Assembly (NCBI RefSeq): GCF_000517085.1
Contig: NZ_KI912107.1
Coordinates: forward strand, 4,461,980 to 4,525,979
Length of the DNA: 64,000 bases
DNA from: Saccharicrinis fermentans DSM 9555 = JCM 21142
GTDB taxonomy: Bacteria > Bacteroidota > Bacteroidia > Bacteroidales > Marinilabiliaceae
Direction of reading: 5' to 3'
Made by a program: the position numbers and the translations under genes. Of the stretch, positions 1 through 7,786 are shown in pieces. The notes under the pieces are model-generated. The model saw only the letters and a list, made by a program, of their open reading frames with translations. It was not told the DNA's origin and ran no database searches. The stretch's first letter is position 1; each line of letters begins with the position of its first letter.

Positions 1-783
1 GGTGGTAAATCAGTTCTTGAAAACCCTGATGAAGTGAAAAAAAACATTGGTTATTTGCCCGAGAACAACCCGCTTTATTTAGACATGCCTGTTATGGATT
101 ATCTTCAGTTTATTGGAGAATTGCAGGGAGTTGCTAAATCGAAGCTTAGAGATAGGGTTAGGGAAATGGTGGCTAAATGTGGTCTCAATGACGAGAAACA
201 CAAAAAAATTGGGGAGTTATCCAAGGGATACCGACAGCGTGTAGGTTTGGCTCAAGCGCTTATTCATGATCCAGAAGTGCTTATTTTAGATGAGCCTACT
301 ACTGGTTTAGATCCCAACCAAATTATTGAAATTCGTGAGTTGATTAAAGAAATTGGACGCGAAAAGACAGTTATATTGAGTTCTCATATTCTGGCTGAAG
401 TGGAAGCTACCTGTGACAGAGTTCTTATTATTAATAAGGGTAAAATTGTGGCTGATGGCAGTCCGTCAGAGCTTCGTCATAAGGCGCAGGGAAATGAAGT
501 ACTCAGAGTAGGTATTCAGGGAGGAACAAGTCAGGAGATTTATGATGCATTAAGTGCTTTAGCAGAAACTGCTGTGGTTTCTTTTGCTGATGATAGTAAA
601 ACCCTTTTTGAAGTTGAATCGCAGCAGGGACTCTCATCTTGTGAGTCAATATTCAAAGTTTGCGTTGATAAAGGTTGGTACTTAACCCAACTTACCCCGT
701 TAGAGAAGAATCTTGAAGATATCTTCCGTGAATTAACTGGCGGAAATATTAACGTAACAGCCGATATGATTCGAGCGAATTAG
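1..783 (+). CDS. gldA: Gliding-type ABC transporter ATP-binding subunit GldA (5' end cut by window)
   Basis: ATPase of an ABC-2 type exporter; in gliding Bacteroidota GldA works with the membrane proteins GldF and GldG. The reading frame is open from base 1, so the gene begins upstream and the Walker A loop is outside the window. Visible: YLPENNPLYLDM, typical of GldA; the signature LSKGYRQR; Walker B LILDEPTTGLDP; and the H-loop SSH. A C-terminal accessory domain of roughly 100 residues follows. GldF and GldG lie downstream, but a 555-bp gap with repeated elements separates gldA from gldF. Non-gliding relatives also keep this system, so gliding is not implied. Confidence 0.9.
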   Translation, partial: GGKSVLENPDEVKKNIGYLPENNPLYLDMPVMDYLQFIGELQGVAKSKLRDRVREMVAKCGLNDEKHKKIGELSKGYRQRVGLAQALIHDPEVLILDEPTTGLDPNQIIEIRELIKEIGREKTVILSSHILAEVEATCDRVLIINKGKIVADGSPSELRHKAQGNEVLRVGIQGGTSQEIYDALSALAETAVVSFADDSKTLFEVESQQGLSSCESIFKVCVDKGWYLTQLTPLEKNLEDIFRELTGGNINVTADMIRAN

Positions 784-1068
784 CATATTTCTATTACGGT
801 CATTACGTCAGGGAATTATTCATGGCATACCTAGAAAAGACTTTAGTATGGAGAAGTAACCAGGGATCAGGAGGATCATAAAGTGAGGTGTTCTCTTTTA
901 TCTATCTTTTGTAGAGCCAACGGACGATTCTCACGTATGCAATAAGCATAACTGACATGTTCTACCTGACCGTTTATGTGCTAGATATATAGAATTTATT
1001 TTACAATTATTAACCGGATAGATGGATCCCCGAACGAATGGGTTTATACTTCTTTGTGTTTATTTTTT

Positions 1069-1153
1069 ATGCCATATAAATAGCTTCTCACACACGAGCT
1101 TGATGGATATGGATTGATATAGATGGCATATGGAAGTATGTGAATTAATGAAT
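1069..1153 (+). repeat. Diverged copy of the leader-like element (unit A0)
   Basis: Diverged unit of the array. Complementary arms ATGCCAT (1069-1075) and ATGGCAT (1123-1129) would close it. Inside is CTCACACACGAGCTTGATGGAT, read here as two adjoining parts (CTCACACAC and GAGCTTGATGGAT), resembling the CACACAGGTGGATGAT block of better copies. The unit ends with an AATTAATGAATATGAAAC junction leading into the next unit. Membership rests on position, unit length and the arms more than on base identity. Confidence 0.45.
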
Positions 1154-1245
1154 ATGAAACGAGCCATGGGATTTATTTCACACACACAGGTGGATGATGA
1201 GTTATGGAGAGTTCCATCTGACCATTGGAAAATATAATTAAACAG
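1154..1245 (+). repeat. Well-conserved copy of the leader-like element (unit A1)
   Basis: Shares with the aqpZ copy three identical blocks in the same order: ATATGAAACGAGCCATG (1152-1168), CACACAGGTGGATGAT (1183-1198) and GAGTTCCAT (1209-1217), and both end in TTAAACA(g/t)ATGAAA. The arms ATGAAAC (1154-1160) and GTTCCAT (1211-1217) pair with one A-C mismatch. A small hairpin TGGGA/TTTCA (1167-1180) occupies the place where the aqpZ copy has TGAGAG/CTCTCA. A 27-codon reading frame (1154-1237, beginning MKRAM) also runs through it. Confidence 0.75.
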
Positions 1246-1338
1246 ATGAAACTGGTATGGCCAGGGCAAGTAATCGGGCACACAGGTGAATGATTGAAAT
1301 TTGCAGTGGCTAGTGAAGTTTCGCTAATTTTTTAACAG
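1246..1338 (+). repeat. Diverged copy of the leader-like element directly before gldF (unit A2)
   Basis: Begins ATGAAAC at 1246, carries GCACACAGGTGAATGATT (1278-1295), and ends TTTTTAACAG just before the gldF start ATGAAACAG. Arms GAAAC (1248-1252) and GTTTC (1318-1322) pair perfectly; the A-C mismatch of the other copies is a normal pair here. A 15-codon frame with stop (1246-1293, MKLVWPGQVIGHTGE) ends within the conserved block, as does the corresponding frame in the aqpZ copy. Confidence 0.6.
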
Positions 1339-2064
1339 ATGAAACAGATATGGATTATCACCAAAAAGGAACTGAAGGGATATTTTGATTCCCTGATGGC
1401 CTACATTCTTATTGTGGTTTTTCTGGGTTTGAGTGGATTTTTCACTTGGCTTTATGGAAACAACGATGTGTTTTTTATTAATCGTGCCACCATGCAGCCC
1501 TTTTTTGGCATTGCATATTGGACACTCTTTATTTTTATTCCTGCACTCACAATGAAGCAGATTGCCGAAGAATATAAAACCGGAACGATTGAGTTAATGC
1601 TTACTAAGCCAGTATCTGACTGGCAAATAGTTACAGGTAAGTTTCTATCTACCTTTTTGCTTATTGTAGTTTCGTTGATATTAACCTTACCTTATTATAT
1701 TTCAATCGCTTCCATTGGTCCTATTGATCATGGATCGGTCTGGACAGGTTATTTAGGATTGTTATTGATGAGTGCTGCTTATATCAGTCTGGGAATTTTT
1801 GCCAGTAGTATCACATCTAATCAAATAGTTGCCTTTTTGCTAGCTCTGATCATTGGTATATTCTTCCAGATTCTCTTTGGTATTATTGCTTCTGCATTTT
1901 CGGGTGTTGCAGGTGATTTTTTGTCGTATATGGATATGCGCTATCATTACCAGAGTATTACAAGAGGAGTAGTAGACAGCAAAAACCTGATATATTTTGC
2001 ATCCATTATAATGATGGGCTTGATGGCATCTGAACTATCATTGGTTAAACGAAACTTAAACTAA
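1339..2064 (+). CDS. gldF: Gliding-type ABC transporter permease GldF
   Basis: ABC-2 type inner-membrane permease, 241 residues, partner of GldA. It opens MKQIWIITKKELKGYFDSLMAY, shown here only as the typical start of GldF proteins, and has about six hydrophobic segments. The stretch EEYKTGTIELMLTKPVSDW after the second segment is the usual ABC-2 cytoplasmic loop. Five bases separate it from gldG. The start at 1339 directly follows the last repeat unit, so the mRNA leader would contain that unit. Substrate unknown. Confidence 0.9.
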   Translation: MKQIWIITKKELKGYFDSLMAYILIVVFLGLSGFFTWLYGNNDVFFINRATMQPFFGIAYWTLFIFIPALTMKQIAEEYKTGTIELMLTKPVSDWQIVTGKFLSTFLLIVVSLILTLPYYISIASIGPIDHGSVWTGYLGLLLMSAAYISLGIFASSITSNQIVAFLLALIIGIFFQILFGIIASAFSGVAGDFLSYMDMRYHYQSITRGVVDSKNLIYFASIIMMGLMASELSLVKRNLN

Positions 2065-2069
2065 GAACT

Positions 2070-3569
2070 ATGTTTAAAAAGAGTCAACTAAAATATTACA
2101 TACTGCTGGTGATTGGAATCATTGTGTTAATCAATATGCTGGCCAGCAGATTCTTTTTTCGCTTGGATTTCACCGAGGATCAGCGCTATACATTAAGTGA
2201 AACCACGAAGGATATCATGGAAGGAATCACAGAGCCGGTTACTGTTACGGCTTATTTTTCTGAAGGATTACAACCACAATTTGATCAATTGAGAAATGAT
2301 TTTAAAGACATACTGGCTGAATATGCTTCTCTTTCGAATCGACAAGTAGTATATGAATTTGTGAATCCAAATGAAGATCAACAATTGGAACAAAAAGCTG
2401 TAGAAGCAGGAATACAGACCGTAATGATTGAAGCTCGAGAAAAGGATCAATCGACCACCAAGAAAGCATATATGGGAGCAGTGATTCAAATTGGTGAGGC
2501 CTCTGAGACGATTCCTTTTATTCAGCCTGGTGCTCAGATGGAGTATGCCTTAACTACTGCTATAAAAAAAATGACAGTTCCGGAGAAAGCTGCTGTTGGT
2601 TTTATTAGTGGACATGGAGAGGCTCACTTGTCGGAAATGATGCAAGTGACTCAGGGCTTAGATGTTCTTTATGTTCCTGAAGAAGTAGAACTTTCTGATA
2701 GTGTTAATCTAAGTAAATATAAAACCATTGCATGGATTAATCCTCAGGATACTATACCCGAGGAACATCTGGCTATTGTAGATGCCTTTTTGGCACAAGG
2801 AGGCAATCTTTTTGTGGCATTAAACAAAGTGGATGCCCAACTCAATCAAGGTATGGGTTTCTCTAAATATACCGCATTAGGTAAGTGGTTGGAAGGGAAA
2901 GGTATTAAGGTGGAAGATAACTTTGTGATGGATGTTAATTGTGGCTCTGTAACAGTGCAGCAGCGTCAGGGCATATTTACTGTTAACCGTCCTATCAATT
3001 TTCCTTATCTGCCTATACTCTCTAATTTTGCCGAGCATCCCATTACCAGTGGCTTAGGCTCTATGGTTTTACAGTTTGCCAGTAGCTTAAGTTTTTCGGG
3101 AGATAGTACAATGAATTATACCCCTTTGGTGTTTACCTCCGATAAATCTACGACACAAGCTACTCCAGTGTATTTTAATATTCAAAAACAATGGGAAGAA
3201 AGTGATTTTCCAATGTCAAAATTAGCGGTTGCTGCTATGGTAGAATCGGATAATAGCAAAATAGTGGTGATTTCAGATGGAGATATGGCCATTAATGGTT
3301 CTGGTGATGAAATACGTCAGGTGCAACCTGATAATGCCAATTTTGTGGTGAATGCCATCGATTTTATGAGTGATGATACCGGTTTAATTCAATTGCGTTC
3401 TAAGCAGGTAAAAATGCGCCCGCTCGATCAAATAGATGATGCTGATAAGCAAATATTGAAATGGGTCAATTTTGCCCTCCCTATAATGATCATCCTGGGC
3501 ATAGGAATATATAGAAACCAAAAACGAAAATTGATTCGATTAAAAAGAAAGGGGGAAAGCTATGTTTAG
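2070..3569 (+). CDS. gldG: Gliding-type ABC transporter substrate-binding-like subunit GldG
   Basis: 499 residues: one N-terminal membrane helix (residues about 10-30), a large periplasmic ABC_transp_aux-type domain, and a C-terminal helix (about 468-485) followed by a basic tail. The motif LDFTEDQRYTLSETT after the first helix is characteristic of GldG and its relatives. It follows gldF by five bases and overlaps the next gene by eight, so the genes are probably translationally coupled. Known role in the family: partner of GldA/GldF in envelope assembly or gliding; the transported molecule is not established. Confidence 0.9.
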   Translation: MFKKSQLKYYILLVIGIIVLINMLASRFFFRLDFTEDQRYTLSETTKDIMEGITEPVTVTAYFSEGLQPQFDQLRNDFKDILAEYASLSNRQVVYEFVNPNEDQQLEQKAVEAGIQTVMIEAREKDQSTTKKAYMGAVIQIGEASETIPFIQPGAQMEYALTTAIKKMTVPEKAAVGFISGHGEAHLSEMMQVTQGLDVLYVPEEVELSDSVNLSKYKTIAWINPQDTIPEEHLAIVDAFLAQGGNLFVALNKVDAQLNQGMGFSKYTALGKWLEGKGIKVEDNFVMDVNCGSVTVQQRQGIFTVNRPINFPYLPILSNFAEHPITSGLGSMVLQFASSLSFSGDSTMNYTPLVFTSDKSTTQATPVYFNIQKQWEESDFPMSKLAVAAMVESDNSKIVVISDGDMAINGSGDEIRQVQPDNANFVVNAIDFMSDDTGLIQLRSKQVKMRPLDQIDDADKQILKWVNFALPIMIILGIGIYRNQKRKLIRLKRKGESYV

Positions 3570-4530
3570 AAAATTCAACCTTAAAACATTAAGCGTCACT
3601 TTTGGCGTGTTGTTGGCTATTGTGGTTATCACATATTTTGTAGATAGATCCAAGGGTGTAAATACCTTAAAAAGCGTACTCTTCCATATTCAAACAGAAG
3701 ACATAAATTCTGTGGTGGTATATCCTAAAGTATTGAATGGAGGAAAAATTGAATTGAAAAAAGAAGGAGATATATGGAAGGTTTGGGCTGATGGTAAAAG
3801 TTATAATGGTGATGCTGGAATCATTTCGGGATTGATTCATCAAGTAAATGACTTAAAACCTTTACGGTTGGCTTCTAAGAATAAGGATAGCTGGAAAAAA
3901 TATGAGCTAACAGATTCTCTTTCCTCAAAGATTGAGTTGCTCAAAGATGCTGAGGTGCTGGAAACCTTATATATTGGTAAATTCTCTTATGTTCAATCAA
4001 AACAAAACCCAATGATGATGCAGCAGTATCCTTACCAAAGAGGACCACAAGGTACGATGACCACCTATGTAAGAGCAGGTAAGGATCATGAAGTGTATGC
4101 TGTTGAAGGTTTCTTGGGTAGCACTGTTAATCGTAATGTGGATGCCTTTAGAAATAAGCAAATTTTAAAAGTGGATAAAAATAACTTGAGCAAGATATCC
4201 TTTACTTATCCTGCTGATAGTTCATTTACAATGATTAAAAATGAGGATACATGGATGAGTGATGGAGTGGCATTAGATTCAGCTAAAGTGGCTAATTACT
4301 TATCTAAAATTTCCTCTTTAAGAGGCTCTTCATTTACGGATGATGTTCCGGCTAATTACAACTATACTGTTCAATTTCAAGATCAACAGATGGTTATGTC
4401 TGAAGTGAAAGCATGGGTCGATGGTGAAGATGTAAAGTTGAACTCTTCGCAAAATACAGGAAGCATATTCTCTGAAAAAAGAGAGGTTAACTTTTCTACT
4501 TTGTTTGTTTCTAAAGCTGCCTTGAAATAG
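3562..4530 (+). CDS. DUF4340 domain membrane-anchored protein
   Basis: 322 residues with one N-terminal membrane helix (about 9-27) and an extracytoplasmic region containing DUF4340-type repeats of beta structure (VYAVEGFLGSTVNRNVDAFRNKQIL is typical, read in parts). DUF4340 genes commonly follow GldG-like genes. The start overlaps the end of gldG by eight bases and has a purine-rich GGGGGAAAGC just before it. Function is unknown; context suggests an accessory part of the same ABC system. Confidence 0.8.
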   Translation: MFRKFNLKTLSVTFGVLLAIVVITYFVDRSKGVNTLKSVLFHIQTEDINSVVVYPKVLNGGKIELKKEGDIWKVWADGKSYNGDAGIISGLIHQVNDLKPLRLASKNKDSWKKYELTDSLSSKIELLKDAEVLETLYIGKFSYVQSKQNPMMMQQYPYQRGPQGTMTTYVRAGKDHEVYAVEGFLGSTVNRNVDAFRNKQILKVDKNNLSKISFTYPADSSFTMIKNEDTWMSDGVALDSAKVANYLSKISSLRGSSFTDDVPANYNYTVQFQDQQMVMSEVKAWVDGEDVKLNSSQNTGSIFSEKREVNFSTLFVSKAALK

Positions 4531-4572
4531 AGGTGGGGCTCGATATTTTGTTAAATTTTAAGATAAGTGATC

Positions 4573-5712
4573 ATGAGAAGAAAATCTTATTTGATGTTGT
4601 TATCTGTTTTGGCTATGATAACAATGCTAAGTCAACCAGCGCATGCAGAAGGAGATGTAGAAGTGTATACGGCCAATACAAAAATCTCAGTGCCTCCGGG
4701 TGAATCTTTAAGTTATAAACTACAAATTATTAATAATTCCGAGCAAACAAAGCTTTGTAACTTATATATTACGGGTATACCTCGAAGTTGGGATTATAGT
4801 TTAAAATCAGGGGCTTATAGTGTAAAACAGATAGCAGTATTGCCGGGTGAAAAGCAATCTGTTGACTTGAAGGTAGAAGTGCCACTGAAAGTAAACAAAG
4901 GAAACTATCCAATTACTGTTAAAGCCGGAGAAGCGCAGCTACCTTTGGTTGTTAATATCACCCAACAAGGAAGCAATAAAACTGAGTTTACAACTGAGCA
5001 AGCCAATATGCAAGGTCATTCTAAGGCTGACTTTTCTTTTAAAGCCGATTTAAGAAACAGAACAGGCGAAAAGCAGCTTTATGCATTGCGCAGCAATGCC
5101 CCCAAAGGTTGGCGTGTTACCTTTAAACCAAATTATAAACAAGCAACATCGGTGGAAATAGAACCCAATGCTTCTAAAGATGTGACTATTGAAGTGAAAC
5201 CACCTCACAGTATTAGTGCCGGTACCTATCAGATACCCGTTAAAGCAGTGAATAACTTTAGTAGTGCTGAGCTGGAATTAGAGGTGGTAATAGAGGGTAC
5301 TTATGAAATGGAAGTAACAACGCCTACAGGTTTATTAAGTGCAGATATAACGGCAGGAAGTACAGAAACGATTGATTTGTTGGTGAAAAATACAGGTTCT
5401 AGTCCTTTGAATAAAGTTAAAATGAGCGCTTCGAAACCTTCGGGTTGGGAGGTGACTTTTAAGCCGGAAGAGATTGAAGAGATTGCTGCCGGAAAAAATG
5501 CGAGCGTTAAAGCTACCATTAAAGCAGCTAAAAAATCAATTGCTGGTGACTACCTGTGTAATATAACAGCTAAGGTGCCTGAAGTGACAGATAAAATTTC
5601 CTTTAGAATGGCGGTTAAAACGCCTGCTATTTGGGGATGGTTAGGTATAGTGGTTATTGTGGGAGCCATAGCTGGTGTGGCGTTTTTATTTCGTAAATAC
5701 GGAAGGAGGTAA
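4573..5712 (+). CDS. NEW3 domain protein, secreted with C-terminal membrane anchor
   Basis: 379 residues. I chose ATG 4573 over GTG 4567 because it gives a clean signal peptide (MRRKSYLMLLSVLAMI... ending AHA). Three consecutive Ig-like NEW3-type domains follow, with repeated phrases such as PRSWDYSLKSG, PKGWRVTFKP and PSGWEVTFKPEEI, then one C-terminal helix (about 351-372) and a basic tail. NEW3 proteins are often encoded beside ABC-2 ATPase/permease pairs, as here. Likely an extracytoplasmic accessory subunit; ligand unknown. Confidence 0.8.
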   Translation: MRRKSYLMLLSVLAMITMLSQPAHAEGDVEVYTANTKISVPPGESLSYKLQIINNSEQTKLCNLYITGIPRSWDYSLKSGAYSVKQIAVLPGEKQSVDLKVEVPLKVNKGNYPITVKAGEAQLPLVVNITQQGSNKTEFTTEQANMQGHSKADFSFKADLRNRTGEKQLYALRSNAPKGWRVTFKPNYKQATSVEIEPNASKDVTIEVKPPHSISAGTYQIPVKAVNNFSSAELELEVVIEGTYEMEVTTPTGLLSADITAGSTETIDLLVKNTGSSPLNKVKMSASKPSGWEVTFKPEEIEEIAAGKNASVKATIKAAKKSIAGDYLCNITAKVPEVTDKISFRMAVKTPAIWGWLGIVVIVGAIAGVAFLFRKYGRR

Positions 5713-5714
5713 GC
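5707..5714 (+). promoter_or_regulatory. Strong Shine-Dalgarno sequence before the second ABC ATPase
   Basis: GGAAGGAGGT ends four bases before the ATG at 5715. Such full anti-SD complementarity is uncommon in Bacteroidota, where most starts lack it. It also lies inside the end of the NEW3 gene, so it could also reflect its coding sequence. Confidence 0.6.
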
Positions 5715-6689
5715 ATGGGTAATCCTGTTATCAAAATAGAATCGCTGTCAAAAAAATACAATCAAACAACGGTAGTCGATGATCTGAATTTACAAATAGA
5801 AAAAGGAGAGATTTTTGGTTTGCTGGGACCTAATGGTGCCGGCAAATCCACTACTATACGTATGATACTGGGTCTGGCAGAACCGTCGCAAGGAAATGTT
5901 GAAGTGTGTGGTTATTCATCGCAATATGAGCCCATAAAAGTGAAGGAAAGGGTGGGCTTTTTGCCAGAGGATGTTGGTTTTTATCATCAAATGACGGGTT
6001 ATGAAAACCTAATGCTTACAGCACGACTTAATCAAATACCTTCGAACGAAGCTAAGTTAAGGGTCATAGAATTACTAAAATTGGTTGGCCTAGGACATGA
6101 AGCGGATAAAAAAACAGGCGCTTATTCAAAAGGGATGAAACAACGGCTGGGACTAGCCGATGTACTTATTAAAAAACCACAAGTTATTATTCTTGATGAG
6201 CCTACATTGGGACTGGATCCTAAAGGTATGAATGAGTTTTTAGAACAAATCAAAAACTTGAGCTTAAAAGAGGGTTTGACTGTACTGTTTTCTTCGCATC
6301 ATTTGCAGCAGGTCCAACACATATGTGATAGGGTAGGTCTCTTTGTGAAAGGGAAGTTGATTGCCTCTGGGGATATCGGTAGTTTATCTGCTGAGTTATT
6401 TTCAGATAGTCTGGTGCAAATCCAGGCAGGAATAGCCATAAATGAAAACAATGGCAGTTCCGGACAAGGTATCCAGCAACTGAAATCTTCTATTTTAAAT
6501 ATAGAAGGTGTAAGCCAAGTGAATTTGCAGGATGATATTTTAACGATGGCGTGTACCCGCGATGTTTGTTCTATGGTGGCAAAACAAATAGTAGCTGCGA
6601 ATATTGATTTAACTTTTTTGCAAAAAAAGGAATACGGCTTAAATGATATCTATAACAAATATTTTGAGGGAGGTGACCATGGAAAATAG
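5715..6689 (+). CDS. ABC transporter ATP-binding protein (second ABC module)
   Basis: 324 residues. Walker A GPNGAGKST (about 39-47), signature YSKGMKQRLGLA, Walker B VIILDEPTLGLDP and H-loop SSHH are all intact. A C-terminal extension of about 100 residues resembles the accessory domain of GldA/NatA-type ATPases. It starts two bases after the NEW3 gene behind a strong ribosome site, and overlaps the permease that follows. Powers export by the following ABC-2 permease; substrate unknown. Confidence 0.88.
   Translation: MGNPVIKIESLSKKYNQTTVVDDLNLQIEKGEIFGLLGPNGAGKSTTIRMILGLAEPSQGNVEVCGYSSQYEPIKVKERVGFLPEDVGFYHQMTGYENLMLTARLNQIPSNEAKLRVIELLKLVGLGHEADKKTGAYSKGMKQRLGLADVLIKKPQVIILDEPTLGLDPKGMNEFLEQIKNLSLKEGLTVLFSSHHLQQVQHICDRVGLFVKGKLIASGDIGSLSAELFSDSLVQIQAGIAINENNGSSGQGIQQLKSSILNIEGVSQVNLQDDILTMACTRDVCSMVAKQIVAANIDLTFLQKKEYGLNDIYNKYFEGGDHGK
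6669..6678 (+). promoter_or_regulatory. Strong Shine-Dalgarno sequence deciding the permease start
   Basis: GGGAGGTGACC directly precedes ATG 6679. It matches the complement of the 16S rRNA 3' end and favours 6679 over an in-frame ATG at 6643 that lies deep in the preceding gene. Confidence 0.6.
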
Positions 6690-7695
6690 TAATGTCTTAA
6701 AAAAGCAGTCGCTAAGCTGGTTCAAGAGACTTTTAGGTAAACAAGCAGCCGAAAGTGTTCCGGATCCTTTTAGGGTGTTGGTGCATAAGGAGATATCTGA
6801 CCATATTAAAAGTTGGCGGTTTATTATTCTCATAGCCCTTATTTCCTTAACCTGCATAGGTTCTATGTATACAGCTTTAGGTAATATTTCAGATGCGCTT
6901 AAAAACAATAATGCCAATGATATATTTGTTTTCTTGAAACTTTATACCGTGTCGGACGGAACATTGCCTTCATTTTTTGTTTTTGTGGGCTTTTTAGGAC
7001 CCTTATTGGGTATTGGAATGGGCTTTGATGCGGTTAATTCAGAGATGAATAAAGGAACGGTTAATAGGATATTATCCCAGCCTATTCCCCGGGATTATTT
7101 TATCAATGCCAAATTTACTGCTTCATTGGTTGTTATCAGTGTGTTATTTTTTTCACTGAGTTTTTTAGTGATGGGTATCGGTTTAATTGCCATTGGCATA
7201 CCACCTACTCCTGAAGAGTTTATTAGAATATTACTCTTCACCATTGCTGCCATTATTTATGTTTCTTTTTGGTTGAATTTATCTATTTTGTTTTCTATTA
7301 AATTTATTCAACCAGCAACTTCCGCCTTAACAGGAATATCTGTATGGTTGTTTTTTTCTATCTTCTATAATATGCTGGTAAATGTTATTTTCAGTATGTT
7401 GGTTCCGGCAGGAAGAAATTTGTCGCTAATGGGAGAGAGGATGAAGCTGAATATTTTGCAGTTGGCGCCTAATCAGCTTTTTAATGAAATAACCAATGTG
7501 CTTTTAACACCTACAGTAAGAAGTGTTGGCCCATTGACGATGGAACAGGTGAAGGGTGCTATTCCTGGTCCTATACCGGTTTTACAAAGTGTAATGCTTA
7601 TTTGGCCCCAGATAATAGGTATTATTGCTTTAACCGTTATTTGTTTTGTGGTTTCCTATTTACTATTCGTGAAGCGTGAAATAAGAAGTACATAG
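6679..7695 (+). CDS. ABC-2 type transporter permease (second ABC module)
   Basis: 338 residues from ATG 6679. The start overlaps the last 11 bases of the ATPase gene. An N-terminal cytoplasmic stretch is followed by about six membrane segments. The loop NSEMNKGTVNRILSQPIPRDYF after the second segment is the usual ABC-2 permease motif (compare GldF). It ends the operon; a bidirectional terminator lies 45 bases downstream. Likely the membrane half of the exporter with the preceding ATPase and NEW3 protein. Confidence 0.85.
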   Translation: MENSNVLKKQSLSWFKRLLGKQAAESVPDPFRVLVHKEISDHIKSWRFIILIALISLTCIGSMYTALGNISDALKNNNANDIFVFLKLYTVSDGTLPSFFVFVGFLGPLLGIGMGFDAVNSEMNKGTVNRILSQPIPRDYFINAKFTASLVVISVLFFSLSFLVMGIGLIAIGIPPTPEEFIRILLFTIAAIIYVSFWLNLSILFSIKFIQPATSALTGISVWLFFSIFYNMLVNVIFSMLVPAGRNLSLMGERMKLNILQLAPNQLFNEITNVLLTPTVRSVGPLTMEQVKGAIPGPIPVLQSVMLIWPQIIGIIALTVICFVVSYLLFVKREIRST

Positions 7696-7739
7696 TTATT
7701 TATGTTTTAAGTACTCTTGTGCTACGGATTAAAATAAAA

Positions 7740-7770
7740 AAAGAGGTCTTCAATTTATGAAGACCTCTTT
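7740..7770. terminator. Bidirectional terminator between ABC operon and hsp20
   Basis: Perfect 13-bp stem AAAGAGGTCTTCA / TGAAGACCTCTTT with loop ATTTA, A-rich before and T-rich after, between convergent genes. Works for either strand. Confidence 0.9.
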
Positions 7771-7786
7771 CTTTATTTTATGGGGT

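Larger units (their letters stand above)
784..1338. other. 555-bp gldA-gldF gap holding an array of diverged leader-like repeats
   Basis: No convincing protein gene lies here. The right half is built of consecutive units of about 85-93 bp, each opening with an ATG and ending where the next unit or gldF begins (ATGs at 1069, 1154, 1246, then gldF at 1339). Bases 905-975 show a weaker resemblance (GAGCC, TCTCAC, GTTC..CCTGACC), possibly an older copy. The best-preserved unit matches the element in front of aqpZ near 40.44-40.53 kb. Bases 784-900 show nothing I can assign. Confidence 0.7.

Noticed and set aside
1060-1281. 73-codon reverse-strand frame in the gldA-gldF gap
   Set aside because: It lies entirely across the repeated units and shows no family resemblance; a by-product of the repeats.
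784-1338. Transposon or insertion sequence in the gldA-gldF gap
   Set aside because: No transposase fragment and no long terminal inverted repeats; the repeats are about 90 bp and arranged head to tail.
6643-6678. Earlier start for the second ABC permease
   Set aside because: It would lie far inside the ATPase gene and lacks the strong ribosome site present before 6679.
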